The position numbers were made by a program, and so were the translations under genes. The notes beneath the pieces are model-generated. The model was given only the letters and a program-made list of their open reading frames with translations. It was not told the origin of the DNA and did no database searches. 64,000 nucleotides of DNA from a bacterium (GTDB lineage Bacteria; Vulcanimicrobiota; Xenobia; Xenobiales; JADMJV01), in assembly GCA_018266105.1 (NCBI GenBank), contig JAFEBA010000026.1, positions 52,989 through 116,988 of the forward strand, in the 5' to 3' direction. Below are positions 17,845 to 26,718 of this stretch, one piece after another. The first letter of the stretch is position 1; every line of letters starts with the position of its first letter.

Positions 17845-19383
17845 GTGCAACCCCTTCCGCCATCGGGCTTGCCCATCGGGGACGGGCCTCAGTGGGTGGG
17901 GCGACCGGTGGCTTCGCAGCAGAAGCCGGTTCTTCCTCAGGATCGACTGGAGAGCAGTCGTCCGACGCAAGAGAGTCTTTTGAGGCCAGGTATGGCCCGC
18001 CTATCGCCGGGTCTGGCGCAGCAGTCACCGCGCCCGTGGCCGCCTTCCGCCTCGGACCTCTCAAGGGGCTCGGCTCTGGCCAGTTTGAATTCGCGGGCGT
18101 CCGGCGCTGCCACCGCTCCCTTGCTGCCCGGTGCCCTGGCTCAGGCCTGTCTGCCGCTCCTGGAGAAACAGTCTCAGCCTCGAGGTTCGGAGGATGCGCT
18201 GCCAACCCCGGAGGGCTGGAAGCTGCCGGCCAATCCTGACAACACACCGCTTCGTCCTCGCGACCTGTTTGAGATACAGGTCGGGACCGAGGATTTAGGT
18301 CCGCTCAGGATTGTGGCTTCCTCTCACGGTCGACTTCGGGCGCTGCGCCTGCAATGGCCGGAGGAGTTTCAGGAGCCAGCTTTCTCGGCCCAGAAGGCCG
18401 TGCTTGTGGATGTTTGCACTCGTCTGCCCGGCGAGATCCAGTTGGAGATCGTGGCTGAAGGTCTGGCCGTTGAAGCCCTACCTCGCCTGATCGCTGAGTG
18501 GGAGTTGCCGAACCCGGAGAGAATCCGTATCCATCCTCTGCATGTGGCCAGCACGCCCCAACAAGTTTACCATCCGATGACGATGTGGGCGCGGGATGGG
18601 GCTCTGCTCCTGACCACCCAGGATCAGCGCGAGGTCTTGTTACTGCCCCGTTCCTTTCGTGGCGACTGTCAGGTGGACCCCAAGCTCAATCGGCATGTGG
18701 TGCAAGGAACCGGTGCGGCACCGGCGGTGCTGCACCGCTGCCTGCCGGAGTTGATCGTGCGTCGCTCTTCTTTGAATTTTGAGGGCGGCGACGTCGTGGC
18801 TTGTCGCCAGTCGGTGCTCATTGGGGGAGAGGTGGTGGCTCGCAACATGTGCGAGCTGAAGTTGAGCCGAACAGCGGTGTTGGAGCAGTTTCGCGACTTG
18901 CTGGGGCTGCCAGTGGTGGTGGTGGAGCCGCCTCCCGAATTTCACCTCGACCTGGGCTTTACATTTTTGGATGATGAGACTGTGGCCGTGGCCGATCCGA
19001 CTGAGGGAATGCGGTTGGTGGCTGGTCTGCCCGAGATGGAGCCTCTGGTGAGGGCCACGCTGGACAAACGGGTGGCTGAGAGATATGAGCGAGCCGCGCA
19101 GCAATTGGTGGCCCAGGGGTATCGGGTGGTGCGCCTGCCCAACCTGTGCGGAGTGGGTCTCACCACTCCCTATCTGACCTACAATAACGTCTTGATGGAA
19201 AACTACGGCCAGTTCCGGCGCGTCTACATGCCCGTCTATGGCGCGCCTCTGGACGAGCCTGCTCGTCAAGTCTATCGCCAGCACGGCTTTCAGGTGGTGG
19301 ACATACCCTCGGCCCGGCTTAGTACCAAGCTCTGGGGAGCTTTACGTTGCGCCACCGGAGATCTGCGTGTCTCCGCCAGCTGA
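17845..19383 (+). CDS. agmatine-deiminase/peptidylarginine-deiminase-like enzyme
   Basis: A 512-residue protein from GTG 17845 (an ATG at 17992 is an alternative). The first ~150 residues are proline/serine-rich and probably disordered. The rest carries the guanidine-modifying-enzyme motifs in order: MWARDGALL, SSLNFEGGDVVA, EFHLDLGFTFLDD with the catalytic His, NNVLMENY, and near the end GALRCATGDLR with the catalytic Cys. Such enzymes hydrolyse agmatine, arginine or peptidyl-arginine to the ureido product plus ammonia. The long N-terminal extension is unusual for the family. It lies 2 nt after the permease and may be cotranscribed. Confidence 0.75.
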   Translation: MQPLPPSGLPIGDGPQWVGRPVASQQKPVLPQDRLESSRPTQESLLRPGMARLSPGLAQQSPRPWPPSASDLSRGSALASLNSRASGAATAPLLPGALAQACLPLLEKQSQPRGSEDALPTPEGWKLPANPDNTPLRPRDLFEIQVGTEDLGPLRIVASSHGRLRALRLQWPEEFQEPAFSAQKAVLVDVCTRLPGEIQLEIVAEGLAVEALPRLIAEWELPNPERIRIHPLHVASTPQQVYHPMTMWARDGALLLTTQDQREVLLLPRSFRGDCQVDPKLNRHVVQGTGAAPAVLHRCLPELIVRRSSLNFEGGDVVACRQSVLIGGEVVARNMCELKLSRTAVLEQFRDLLGLPVVVVEPPPEFHLDLGFTFLDDETVAVADPTEGMRLVAGLPEMEPLVRATLDKRVAERYERAAQQLVAQGYRVVRLPNLCGVGLTTPYLTYNNVLMENYGQFRRVYMPVYGAPLDEPARQVYRQHGFQVVDIPSARLSTKLWGALRCATGDLRVSAS

Positions 19384-19427
19384 ATCGGCTCCGAGGTTCC
19401 CTTGTGGCCGAAGTCGAAGCGGCGTAG

Positions 19428-20648
19428 ATGGAAGAAGAATCGACTCTTAAACTGGACACCGGCGCCAACAAGGTCCCCTGGATCGAGACCGACCTTGAGG
19501 TTCTGGTGGTGGACCCGCAGGGCCGCGAGTCGATCTGGCCCATTACGCGAGCCTCCATGCAGGTCGGTTCGGCTGCCAATCCTCGGCCGAATGACATCAT
19601 TTTGGACGGTCCGGGGGCGGCGGAGCGCCAGTCCGTCTTGCAAATTCGCAACCAGGCCGTGATGTTTCTCAACTTCGATCAGAGCAACCCGGCCAGGAAA
19701 GGCGGCCAGCCCATCACTTATTGCGAATTTCTGCCGGGGGAGGAAATCGAAGTGGGCGGGTACCGGCTGCGCCTGCAAAAACACCTACCCGCAGCGGCCA
19801 GCCTGGTCGGATACAGTCATCCCTACCGGGGGCGTCGCTGGTTGCTGCGCTCGGGGAGCAATATGATCGGTCGCTCCGGTAAGCGGGACAACCAGGTCGT
19901 ATTGGAGGAACGCACGGTTTCTCGCACCCACGCCACCCTGAGCGGCGAGGGCGACCACTATGTCCTGCACAACGAATGTGACCCCTCCGCCACCTTTGTC
20001 AACGGTCATCCCGTCAAGGTTGATACCGAGCTGAAAGATGGGGACTTGATTCAATTCGGAGCTCAGATTGTGCGCTTCTGTCCGGGTAAGAAGCCTGTTC
20101 AAGCAGCCGAAACGCGCCACGGCACGGTTTTGTTTGCCGATATTTGGAATTACGATAAGTTGACCGAAAGCGGCTCGCTGGACCAGTTTGTGCGCCAGGC
20201 TGCGGATTTTTACGAGATGGTTTCTAGGGTGGTGGACGAGCATCAAGGGGTCCTGGCCACTTACCTTGGAGATGCGGTGGTGGCCATTTTTGAGTCTGAG
20301 AAATCAGCCGCCGATAGCGCTTTGGAGTTGCTGGAGCAACTCGATCAGATGAATGCACTTTGGAGCGGGGCCTCCTGTCCAAGCTTGCAGGTAGGAATCG
20401 GCCTGCACACCGGCGATATTGTGCTTGGCGATATGAGCCTGCGCGGGCGTTCGGAATATGCGGCCGTGGGTGCGCAGGCGAATTTGGCGGCTGAGATCGA
20501 AGGCTACACCCGACAAAAAAAGGTTCGCATTCTGGTCAGTGAAACCGCAGCCAGGTCCCTCCAATCTTCGCATACTCTGACCAGCCGTGGAACGGTAGCG
20601 GTCGAGGGTGGGCGGCTGGAAGTATTCGAATTAGGAGCAAAATCGTGA
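19428..20648 (+). CDS. FHA-domain class III adenylate/guanylate cyclase
   Basis: A 406-residue cytoplasmic protein. Residues ~20-115 look like a divergent FHA-type beta sandwich. Residues ~130-215 are a canonical FHA domain (SGSNMIGRSG, VSRTHATLSG, NGHPV) that binds phosphothreonine peptides. Residues ~230-400 are a class III cyclase: TVLFADIWNY supplies the first metal Asp, GDAVVAIFE the second block, and LHTGDIVLGD with YAAVGAQANLAAEIE the later core. FHA-cyclase fusions couple Ser/Thr-kinase signalling to cyclic-nucleotide synthesis, and two such kinases occur in this window. Its stop overlaps the next start by 4 nt (GTGA). Confidence 0.9.
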   Translation: MEEESTLKLDTGANKVPWIETDLEVLVVDPQGRESIWPITRASMQVGSAANPRPNDIILDGPGAAERQSVLQIRNQAVMFLNFDQSNPARKGGQPITYCEFLPGEEIEVGGYRLRLQKHLPAAASLVGYSHPYRGRRWLLRSGSNMIGRSGKRDNQVVLEERTVSRTHATLSGEGDHYVLHNECDPSATFVNGHPVKVDTELKDGDLIQFGAQIVRFCPGKKPVQAAETRHGTVLFADIWNYDKLTESGSLDQFVRQAADFYEMVSRVVDEHQGVLATYLGDAVVAIFESEKSAADSALELLEQLDQMNALWSGASCPSLQVGIGLHTGDIVLGDMSLRGRSEYAAVGAQANLAAEIEGYTRQKKVRILVSETAARSLQSSHTLTSRGTVAVEGGRLEVFELGAKS

Positions 20649-22426
20649 GCACTTACATGAACATGGATACCCTCAACTGGATGTTGTTTGAGGTTTTTCG
20701 GCTGGGAGAATTACTTTCGGCTTCGCGCTTTCAGGACCACGATGAATCAACGCTCCGTTTGATTTTAGACAGCGTCAAGAAATTTGCCGACGCGGAACTC
20801 TATCCGGTCTTTCGGGCCATGGACGCGGATCCGGCCCGTATGATTGACGGCAAGGTGATTGTACATCCGGCCGTCGCCACGATGCTGGCCAGAGCCAGTG
20901 AACTGGGGCTGGTGGGTTCCACTCTGGACTATGATGATGGCGGGATGCAGTTGCCGGTAACCATTTACCAGGCACTCAATTTCATCGCCGACGCGGCCAA
21001 CAACAATATGACCGGATACACCGGCCTGACCTCCGGAGCGGTGGGTCTGCTCTGCTCCTTTGGCAGCCAGGAATTGAAAGATATTTACCTGGCTAAGATG
21101 CTGGCCAACGAGTGGGGTGGGACCATGGCCCTGACCGAGCCCCAGGCCGGGAGCTCCCTTTCGGACGTGGTGACCGAAGCCATTCCCCGTGAGGACGGTA
21201 GCTACAGCATCCGCGGTCAGAAGATCTGGATTTCCGGTGGTGACCATCAGTTTGCTGAGAACTTCATCCACTTTACATTGGTTCGGGTTCCGGGCGGTGG
21301 ACCCGGCACAAAGGGCATTTCGCTGATGTTGATTCCTAAATTCCGTCCGGAAAATGGACAGTTGGTGCCGAACGACGTGACCACCGTGGGCGATTTTCAG
21401 AAGATGGGTCAGCGTGGCTACACCACGACTCATCTGGTCTTCGGCGAGAAGGACGATTGCCGTGGCTGGCTGGTCGGCACCCTGCATCGCGGGCTGGAGC
21501 ATATGTTTTACATGATGAACGGGGCTCGTATCCACGTGGGCCGGGGCGGAGCCGCCATCGCTACGGCGGCCTACTACGCTTCAAGACAGTTCGCCCTGGA
21601 GCGCCCCCAGGGTCGCCGTCTGCAGGCCGGTGGAGCCAAGGATACCAGCGAAGGTCAGACCCTGATCATCAACCATCCAGATGTGCGCCGCATGCTGTTG
21701 TTGCAGAAGGCGATCGCCGAAGGATCGCTGGCCCTTATTTTGCAGGCTTCCATTTATGCTGACCGGGAGAAGACTTCGGAAGGTGAGGAGGCGGCTCGCT
21801 ATCACGACCTGCTTGAGTTGCTGACCCCTATGGTCAAAACCTATCCGGCCGAGGCTGGTCGACGTGCGGTGGATCAGGGACTGCAAGTGCTGGGAGGGGC
21901 AGGCTTCTGTGATGAATACGTGCTTCAGCAATACTATCGCGATGTGCGCATTATGGCCATCTACGAAGGCACAACCGGCATTCAATCACTGGACTTGCTG
22001 GGCCGAAAAGTGTTCATGAACAAGGGTGCCTCCCTGAAATTCCTGCTCAAGGAAATTCAGGCCACCCTGCAAGCGGCTGCCGGAGTGGAAGTGGTGGCGG
22101 ATTGTGCCCGCCAGCTGGGCGAACAGTTGGCGCTGAATGAAAAGGTGCTGGGTTATCTGATGCCTATGGCGGCCCAAGGTGAGTTCGAAAAAATGCTCTC
22201 CGACGCGACGCTGTATATGGAGTTCTTCTCCAATATCGTGGTCGCCTGGCAATGGCTCAAGCTCGGCCTCGCGGCCAGCCAGGGAAGTTCAGCGTTTCAC
22301 CAGGCCAAGCTGCACACCATGAAGTTTTTCTATCAATATGAACTGAGTAAGAATGAGGGCCTGGCTCAGACCATCATGAATCCTCAGCGTCTGACGATTG
22401 TTGGAGAGATTGAGGTACTCGATTGA
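20645..22426 (+). CDS. acyl-CoA dehydrogenase (DmdC/FadE-like, long form)
   Basis: A 593-residue flavoprotein from GTG 20645. It has the acyl-CoA dehydrogenase blocks: MALTEPQAGSSLSDV, KIWISGGDH, GADKT-like NGARIHVGRGG, and the C-terminal substrate/FAD motif QVLGGAGFCDEYVLQQYYRDVRI, with YEGTTGIQSLDL containing the catalytic-base Glu. The extra C-terminal helical domain (from about residue 460) and the length fit the DmdC/long-chain subgroup. It probably oxidises a CoA thioester in beta-oxidation or methylmercaptopropionate-like metabolism. Translation is coupled to the cyclase upstream and to the lipoprotein downstream. Confidence 0.9.
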   Translation: MSTYMNMDTLNWMLFEVFRLGELLSASRFQDHDESTLRLILDSVKKFADAELYPVFRAMDADPARMIDGKVIVHPAVATMLARASELGLVGSTLDYDDGGMQLPVTIYQALNFIADAANNNMTGYTGLTSGAVGLLCSFGSQELKDIYLAKMLANEWGGTMALTEPQAGSSLSDVVTEAIPREDGSYSIRGQKIWISGGDHQFAENFIHFTLVRVPGGGPGTKGISLMLIPKFRPENGQLVPNDVTTVGDFQKMGQRGYTTTHLVFGEKDDCRGWLVGTLHRGLEHMFYMMNGARIHVGRGGAAIATAAYYASRQFALERPQGRRLQAGGAKDTSEGQTLIINHPDVRRMLLLQKAIAEGSLALILQASIYADREKTSEGEEAARYHDLLELLTPMVKTYPAEAGRRAVDQGLQVLGGAGFCDEYVLQQYYRDVRIMAIYEGTTGIQSLDLLGRKVFMNKGASLKFLLKEIQATLQAAAGVEVVADCARQLGEQLALNEKVLGYLMPMAAQGEFEKMLSDATLYMEFFSNIVVAWQWLKLGLAASQGSSAFHQAKLHTMKFFYQYELSKNEGLAQTIMNPQRLTIVGEIEVLD

Positions 22427-23571
22427 TGTCGCGTGATTTTCTATTGGCGATGCTCGGTTTGGCAATGACCTGTGGTTGCGGTGGGGCCGGCAGCCTTCAG
22501 GTCAATGTGCCTGGCAGTAACGGTTCGACGGGAGGGGGCAATTCGGGGGGCGCAACCACCACGCTCCGCGAGTTTATCGTCATTCCCAATGGAGCCGACA
22601 ACACCATCACCGTCAAACAAGTTAATCTGGCTGACGGCACCAGTACGCCGCGCGCCACGTTGAATAGCGGGGCGCAGCAACCGTTTGTGGTGAAATGCAA
22701 CCCGGTGATCAACTCTTTTTATGTGCTGCACGCCAAAACCGACTTGCTCACGGAATTTCGTCTGGATGCTAATGGCAACGTCACCGCCATCGGCAATATC
22801 GCCACTCCGGCCGGCGCCGCTCTGATGAGTATCCATCCCTCGGGCCGCCTGGTTTTCGTGGCCGGCTCCACCGCTCGTCAGATCTTTACCTACAGCGTGG
22901 CCAGTGACGGGACTTTGACCAAGTTGACTCAAACCTCGGCCAATTTCTTGAGCGGAAATCCCGGCCTGGACGGTGACTTCAGCGGCAACGGCGCTTTCTT
23001 TCACGTTCCGGTCATGGGTGGGGTGCAGACCCTGGCTGTTCAGAATGACGGGAGCCTGATCAGTGCTTCCCTGAACAACTTTGGAGCGGCCATCTCCAAC
23101 GCCGACCAGGTTTGGGATGTGGACGTTCACCCCGGTCAGGCTTCCCTACAAGCCGCCGTCCAGCGGGCAGGCAACGATGCCATTGCTTCTTATGGACTGA
23201 ACAATGGGACCCTCATCAATACCTCGCTGAACACTGTCAACTACGAGGTCGGCACAGGCGATTTCTCGGCCCTGGGAGGTTACTACCTGGGCGAGGCAAC
23301 CCAGCCGATTGTGCACGGATTTGCGGCCACAGCCAGTACGGGTGCCCTGACCGAGTTGAGCAGCAGTCCTTTTACGGCGGCCGGTGTCAATGCGCTATTA
23401 ACCCAGGTGGATTACACCAGTTCATTCGTATTTTCGACCCAGAGCACCGCCTCCAATTTGCTGGTCACTCGCTCCTTGAACAGCAACAATGGTCAATTTG
23501 TCGGGTCCAGTTTCGACTCCCAGAACCTGGCCGGGCCCAACCTCTTCGACTTTTTCCTCTTTCGCATTTAG
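22426..23571 (+). CDS. lipoprotein with lactonase-like seven-bladed beta-propeller
   Basis: About 381 residues from ATG 22426, which overlaps the previous TGA stop by one base. An N-terminal lipoprotein signal is visible (LLAMLGLAMTCGCGG), followed by a Gly/Ser/Asn-rich tether. The remainder shows repeating blades of the lactonase/YncE type (FIVIPNGADNTITV, MSIHPSGRLVFVAG, VASDGTLTKL, VQNDGSLISA). It probably sits on the envelope as a binding or scaffold propeller; enzymatic activity cannot be inferred. It meets the minus-strand gene at 23568 tail-to-tail with 4 nt overlap. Confidence 0.75.
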   Translation: MSRDFLLAMLGLAMTCGCGGAGSLQVNVPGSNGSTGGGNSGGATTTLREFIVIPNGADNTITVKQVNLADGTSTPRATLNSGAQQPFVVKCNPVINSFYVLHAKTDLLTEFRLDANGNVTAIGNIATPAGAALMSIHPSGRLVFVAGSTARQIFTYSVASDGTLTKLTQTSANFLSGNPGLDGDFSGNGAFFHVPVMGGVQTLAVQNDGSLISASLNNFGAAISNADQVWDVDVHPGQASLQAAVQRAGNDAIASYGLNNGTLINTSLNTVNYEVGTGDFSALGGYYLGEATQPIVHGFAATASTGALTELSSSPFTAAGVNALLTQVDYTSSFVFSTQSTASNLLVTRSLNSNNGQFVGSSFDSQNLAGPNLFDFFLFRI

Positions 23572-24536
23572 TCAGGCTGGCGCTCCAGCAGGACGATGGC
23601 GCGGTTGTTGATGAAGGCCGAGTTGATCCAGTGATAAGCAATTTTGTTGCCGTCGTCGCTCATGCTGGTCTGACCGTGAATGCCTGGACCGAAGGTGACC
23701 TGGCGGTTCTCTCCGTTTTCGCGCACGTAAATCTGAGTATTGGCAGTGGGTAGGGGAAGTCGGCGGTCAAAGTTGGTCCAGGCCAGCACGCTCCCGTCGG
23801 CCGAGGTGGAAGGCCAGTCCTCGTCCACTTTTTTGAGTCCGGCCGCTAACTCGGTCTGACCGGTTTTCAGGTCCAGTCTGAAGAGGTCATCATCGCTGTC
23901 ACTGACCTTTTGGTAGAAGACAACTTGACCGTCTTTACTGGCGGCTGGTTTGACCTCACTGCCTGGTTGGTTTGTAATTTTTTGGGCGTTCTGTCCGTCG
24001 AAGCGCACCAGATCGCTGCCGTCAGCCCCGTAGCTGCGCCAGAATAGGTGCTGGTTGCCCCCAAAGACGGGAAAGGCGGCGTTGTCGGAGGGCTGGGTGA
24101 GATCGCGAATCTTACCGTTTTCCAGACACTGAATGACGGATTGGCGATTGTTTCCATCCACGTCGCTTTCCCAGGCGATTTTGGCTCCATCCGGAGACAC
24201 CACGGGGTCGCTTTCGTTGGCTCTGGTTTCGGCCACGGTCTGCTCCCGACCATCTTTCCAGACCACCACGTCAAAGTTGCCTTCGGGGTCTTTGGGGTCC
24301 AGCTTATTCCAGCGCGTCCAGGTGATGACGGAACCGTCGTGATTGAGGCTGGGGTGGATGTCCTGGCGCGGATCGCTGCTGATGCGGTCGATCTGACCGT
24401 CGCAATAGCGATAAATGTCGACATTGTCGCCCACCAGCTGGTTCCACACGACGGTCTTGCCGTCGCCAGATATTTGCGGCGCACCTACTACGCCCACGGT
24501 TAAAACCTTTGGACGGAATCGATTTGTATCAATCAT
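23568..24536 (-). CDS. TolB/PD40-type beta-propeller protein
   Basis: A 322-residue protein built of WD40-like/PD40 repeats: QISGDGKTVVWNQ, PSLNHDGSVITWTRW, PVVSPDGAKIAWESD, AASKDGQVVFYQK, STSADGSVLAWTNF and SMSDDGNKIAYHW. That gives six blades with the TolB-style S-x-DG-x-x-I/V-x-W signature. There is no signal peptide, unlike true TolB, so it is either cytoplasmic or exported by another route. The start ATG (MIDTNRFRPKVL) is the first in the frame. The upstream 219-nt gap to the MFS gene is divergent. Confidence 0.75.
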   Translation of the reverse strand: MIDTNRFRPKVLTVGVVGAPQISGDGKTVVWNQLVGDNVDIYRYCDGQIDRISSDPRQDIHPSLNHDGSVITWTRWNKLDPKDPEGNFDVVVWKDGREQTVAETRANESDPVVSPDGAKIAWESDVDGNNRQSVIQCLENGKIRDLTQPSDNAAFPVFGGNQHLFWRSYGADGSDLVRFDGQNAQKITNQPGSEVKPAASKDGQVVFYQKVSDSDDDLFRLDLKTGQTELAAGLKKVDEDWPSTSADGSVLAWTNFDRRLPLPTANTQIYVRENGENRQVTFGPGIHGQTSMSDDGNKIAYHWINSAFINNRAIVLLERQPD

Positions 24537-24755
24537 GGTCTACTCCCTGAGTGGACCTCGGAACCTGCCTGGCAACTTCGTCTGTATGTGTTTGCCGGCG
24601 CTCATCTTGCCACGCAAAAGCTTCGCGAAAGTGTCCGAGCTGTTACAAGGCCCCCACTCCGTCGCTTCGAATAGTCCAGGATGACTCGCGGCCATCCTTG
24701 ATCTCGTGCCCCTCCTCCGGACCTGCCTTCGGTCAGGTCAAATCAAGGAGGAGAG

Positions 24756-25694
24756 ATGCGAAAACTTTATATTGCTTATCAGATTTGCAGCGTCGAGGGC
24801 GTTTGCCACGGCCTTTATGTACTCTGGATGCTGCGCCATGGGCTTGATCCCGTCACAGTTGCGCTGATCCTGAGCCTGGGTGAAGCCACCCTGCTGGTGA
24901 CCGAAATACCGACCGGCTGGTGGGCCGACCGATTCGGCCTCAAGCGCAGCCTGATTCTGGGTTCGCTCCTGCAGCTGTTGGGCATGGGCGCTTTCTGGGC
25001 TGGCTTTTTCTGGGCCTCCACGGTGCTGGTGGCCCTGGGAGATGCATTCCGCCACGGCGCCGACGAAGCCATCCTTTATCGAGCTGACCCCAGCCGATTT
25101 CAATCGGATCTGGCCAGGGCTCAGTCCTTGACCACTCTGGCCATGCTGGCCTTTACTCTGTTGGGCGGCTGGCTGGCCACGAACGTTTCCTACGACGCGG
25201 CCTGGGCATTGGAGTTGGCCCTTTGCAGTCTAGGATTGATTCTGGCGCTGCATTTCCCTGATCATCCCGGACTTGAAGAGGACAGCAGCCAGGCGCGCTT
25301 CCGCCACTGGGGTGCGATTCTCCCCACTACCTTGATTTTTGGGCTGGCGGCCGCGGGGGAGTTCTGTTTGCAAGCCGCCTCCGCCAGTCCAGAAGAGTCG
25401 ACTCTCCGCATCAGTGCAGTCCTGCTTTTGGAATCACTGGGAGCCTGGTTGGCCTCGCGCTACCCGTTACCTCTGCGGACTCTGCCGCTGCTGGCAATAC
25501 TGGGGGTCGTGATGGGAGGCAAAGCTCTGGCTTTGCTCTACCTGGCCGCCGGCATGGCGCCCAGTCTGCGCTCTCAGTTGATCCAGGATCTGGCCGGCGA
25601 GCGGGAGCGGGCCCAGTTGCTCTCGGCCGCCAGTAGCGTGGATATGCTGGTGCGGATGCTGGTGCTGCCCCTGGCAGGGCGCTACTTGGTGTAA
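24756..25694 (+). CDS. short MFS-type transporter
   Basis: A 312-residue membrane protein with a strong AAGGAGGAGAG ribosome site. Helices 2-3 carry the MFS motif A equivalent, GWWADRFGLKRSLILG. Ten hydrophobic segments can be counted, fewer than the usual twelve, and the protein is some 80-100 residues shorter than typical members. It starts directly at MRKLYIAYQICSVEG. It could be a naturally compact member or have lost two helices. The substrate is unknown. The 219 nt upstream (24537-24755) show nothing else I recognise. Confidence 0.75.
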   Translation: MRKLYIAYQICSVEGVCHGLYVLWMLRHGLDPVTVALILSLGEATLLVTEIPTGWWADRFGLKRSLILGSLLQLLGMGAFWAGFFWASTVLVALGDAFRHGADEAILYRADPSRFQSDLARAQSLTTLAMLAFTLLGGWLATNVSYDAAWALELALCSLGLILALHFPDHPGLEEDSSQARFRHWGAILPTTLIFGLAAAGEFCLQAASASPEESTLRISAVLLLESLGAWLASRYPLPLRTLPLLAILGVVMGGKALALLYLAAGMAPSLRSQLIQDLAGERERAQLLSAASSVDMLVRMLVLPLAGRYLV

Positions 25695-25746
25695 CGGCAA
25701 CAACTCGATCCGCACACCGTCTCCGCCTGGAGCATAGACTAAGGCC

Positions 25747-26718
25747 ATGCAGATACCTGTCCATAAAGATCGCTCCAAGATGCACCGCGTGCCGGTGCCG
25801 GAACCCCGTGGTTTCACGGCGCCCCCCAAGGACGGCTTTGATGCCAGCCAGCATGTCAACCCGGATGAGGTCAAGGATCTCTTTCTGGAGCTGGTTAAAA
25901 TCCCCGGGCGCTCTCTGCACGAGCGGAAAGTGGCGGATGCGATCACCTCCAAGATCCAGGCGATGGGCTACGAGGTGAAGGAAGATGAGGCCGGTAAGAA
26001 GATTGGCGGCAATGCCGGCAATCTGATCGTCAATGTGCCGGGCAATGTTCCGGACGCACCCCCTCTGATTTTCCTGGCTCACATGGATACGGTACCGCTG
26101 GCCGTGGGCGTGAAGCCCCAGGTGCATGAAGATGGCCTGATCACTTCCAACGGCTGGACGGCCCTGGGCGGAGACGACCGCGCTGGCGATGCCGAGTTGC
26201 TGACGGTGATGAAGACTCTCAAGCAGAAGGACCTGCCTCACCCTCCGCTGCAGTTCATTTTTACCGTCGCCGAAGAAAAAGGGTTGTGGGGGTCCAAGGC
26301 TTTGGACCCGAAGGATGTGCACGGAAAAATGGGGTTCGAAGCCGATTTTTTCCACCCCAACGAAGTGCTGTGGGGCACCGAGTGGGGCCCGAATGGTCCG
26401 GCCGGCAATCCGCCCCATCCCAACAATCCCCAGGAGAATTTTCTGGAACAGTTCACTTTTCAGGCCATTCGTGATATCGGCCTCAAGCCCGATAAGTGGG
26501 AGATGGATGATGCTTCCAGCGACTCGGCCAGCCTCCGTCAGATGGGTATTCCGGCTATCATCATTGGTGCCGGCGAACAGGACGTGCATACAACCAAAGA
26601 GCACATCACGGTTCAGGATATGGCCAAGGCTACCGAGTTGATCCACACGATTATTCACAACGCCACCGCCTACAAAGTGGACGAGAATGACCAGATCGTG
26701 CCTCGGACGGCAGCGTGA
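25747..26718 (+). CDS. M20-family metallopeptidase (PepT-like) with compact lid domain
   Basis: A 323-residue protein. Zinc-site motifs of the M20 family are present: FLAHMDTVP, TALGGDDRAGDAE (family usually LGADDKAG), TVAEEKGLWGSKAL with the catalytic Glu pair, and near the end VHTTKEHI with the last His. The inserted dimerisation domain, usually about 100-110 residues, is cut to roughly 60. The N-terminal leader (MQIPVHKDRSKMHRVPVPEP) is polar and has no Sec signal. It probably removes residues from small peptides. Its last bases overlap the subtilisin gene start (GTGA), so the two proteases are co-translated. Confidence 0.8.
   Translation: MQIPVHKDRSKMHRVPVPEPRGFTAPPKDGFDASQHVNPDEVKDLFLELVKIPGRSLHERKVADAITSKIQAMGYEVKEDEAGKKIGGNAGNLIVNVPGNVPDAPPLIFLAHMDTVPLAVGVKPQVHEDGLITSNGWTALGGDDRAGDAELLTVMKTLKQKDLPHPPLQFIFTVAEEKGLWGSKALDPKDVHGKMGFEADFFHPNEVLWGTEWGPNGPAGNPPHPNNPQENFLEQFTFQAIRDIGLKPDKWEMDDASSDSASLRQMGIPAIIIGAGEQDVHTTKEHITVQDMAKATELIHTIIHNATAYKVDENDQIVPRTAA

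Noticed and set aside
22423..22425. TTG start for the lactonase-like lipoprotein
   Set aside because: The ATG three bases later overlaps the upstream stop by one base and gives the better lipoprotein signal.
24537..24755. Possible small RNA or extra gene in the divergent 219-nt gap
   Set aside because: No hairpin with T tail, no conserved RNA motif and no convincing ORF could be seen.
25411..26658. 415-residue minus-strand frame opposite the MFS and M20 genes
   Set aside because: Shadow of two real coding strands, without ribosome site or motif.
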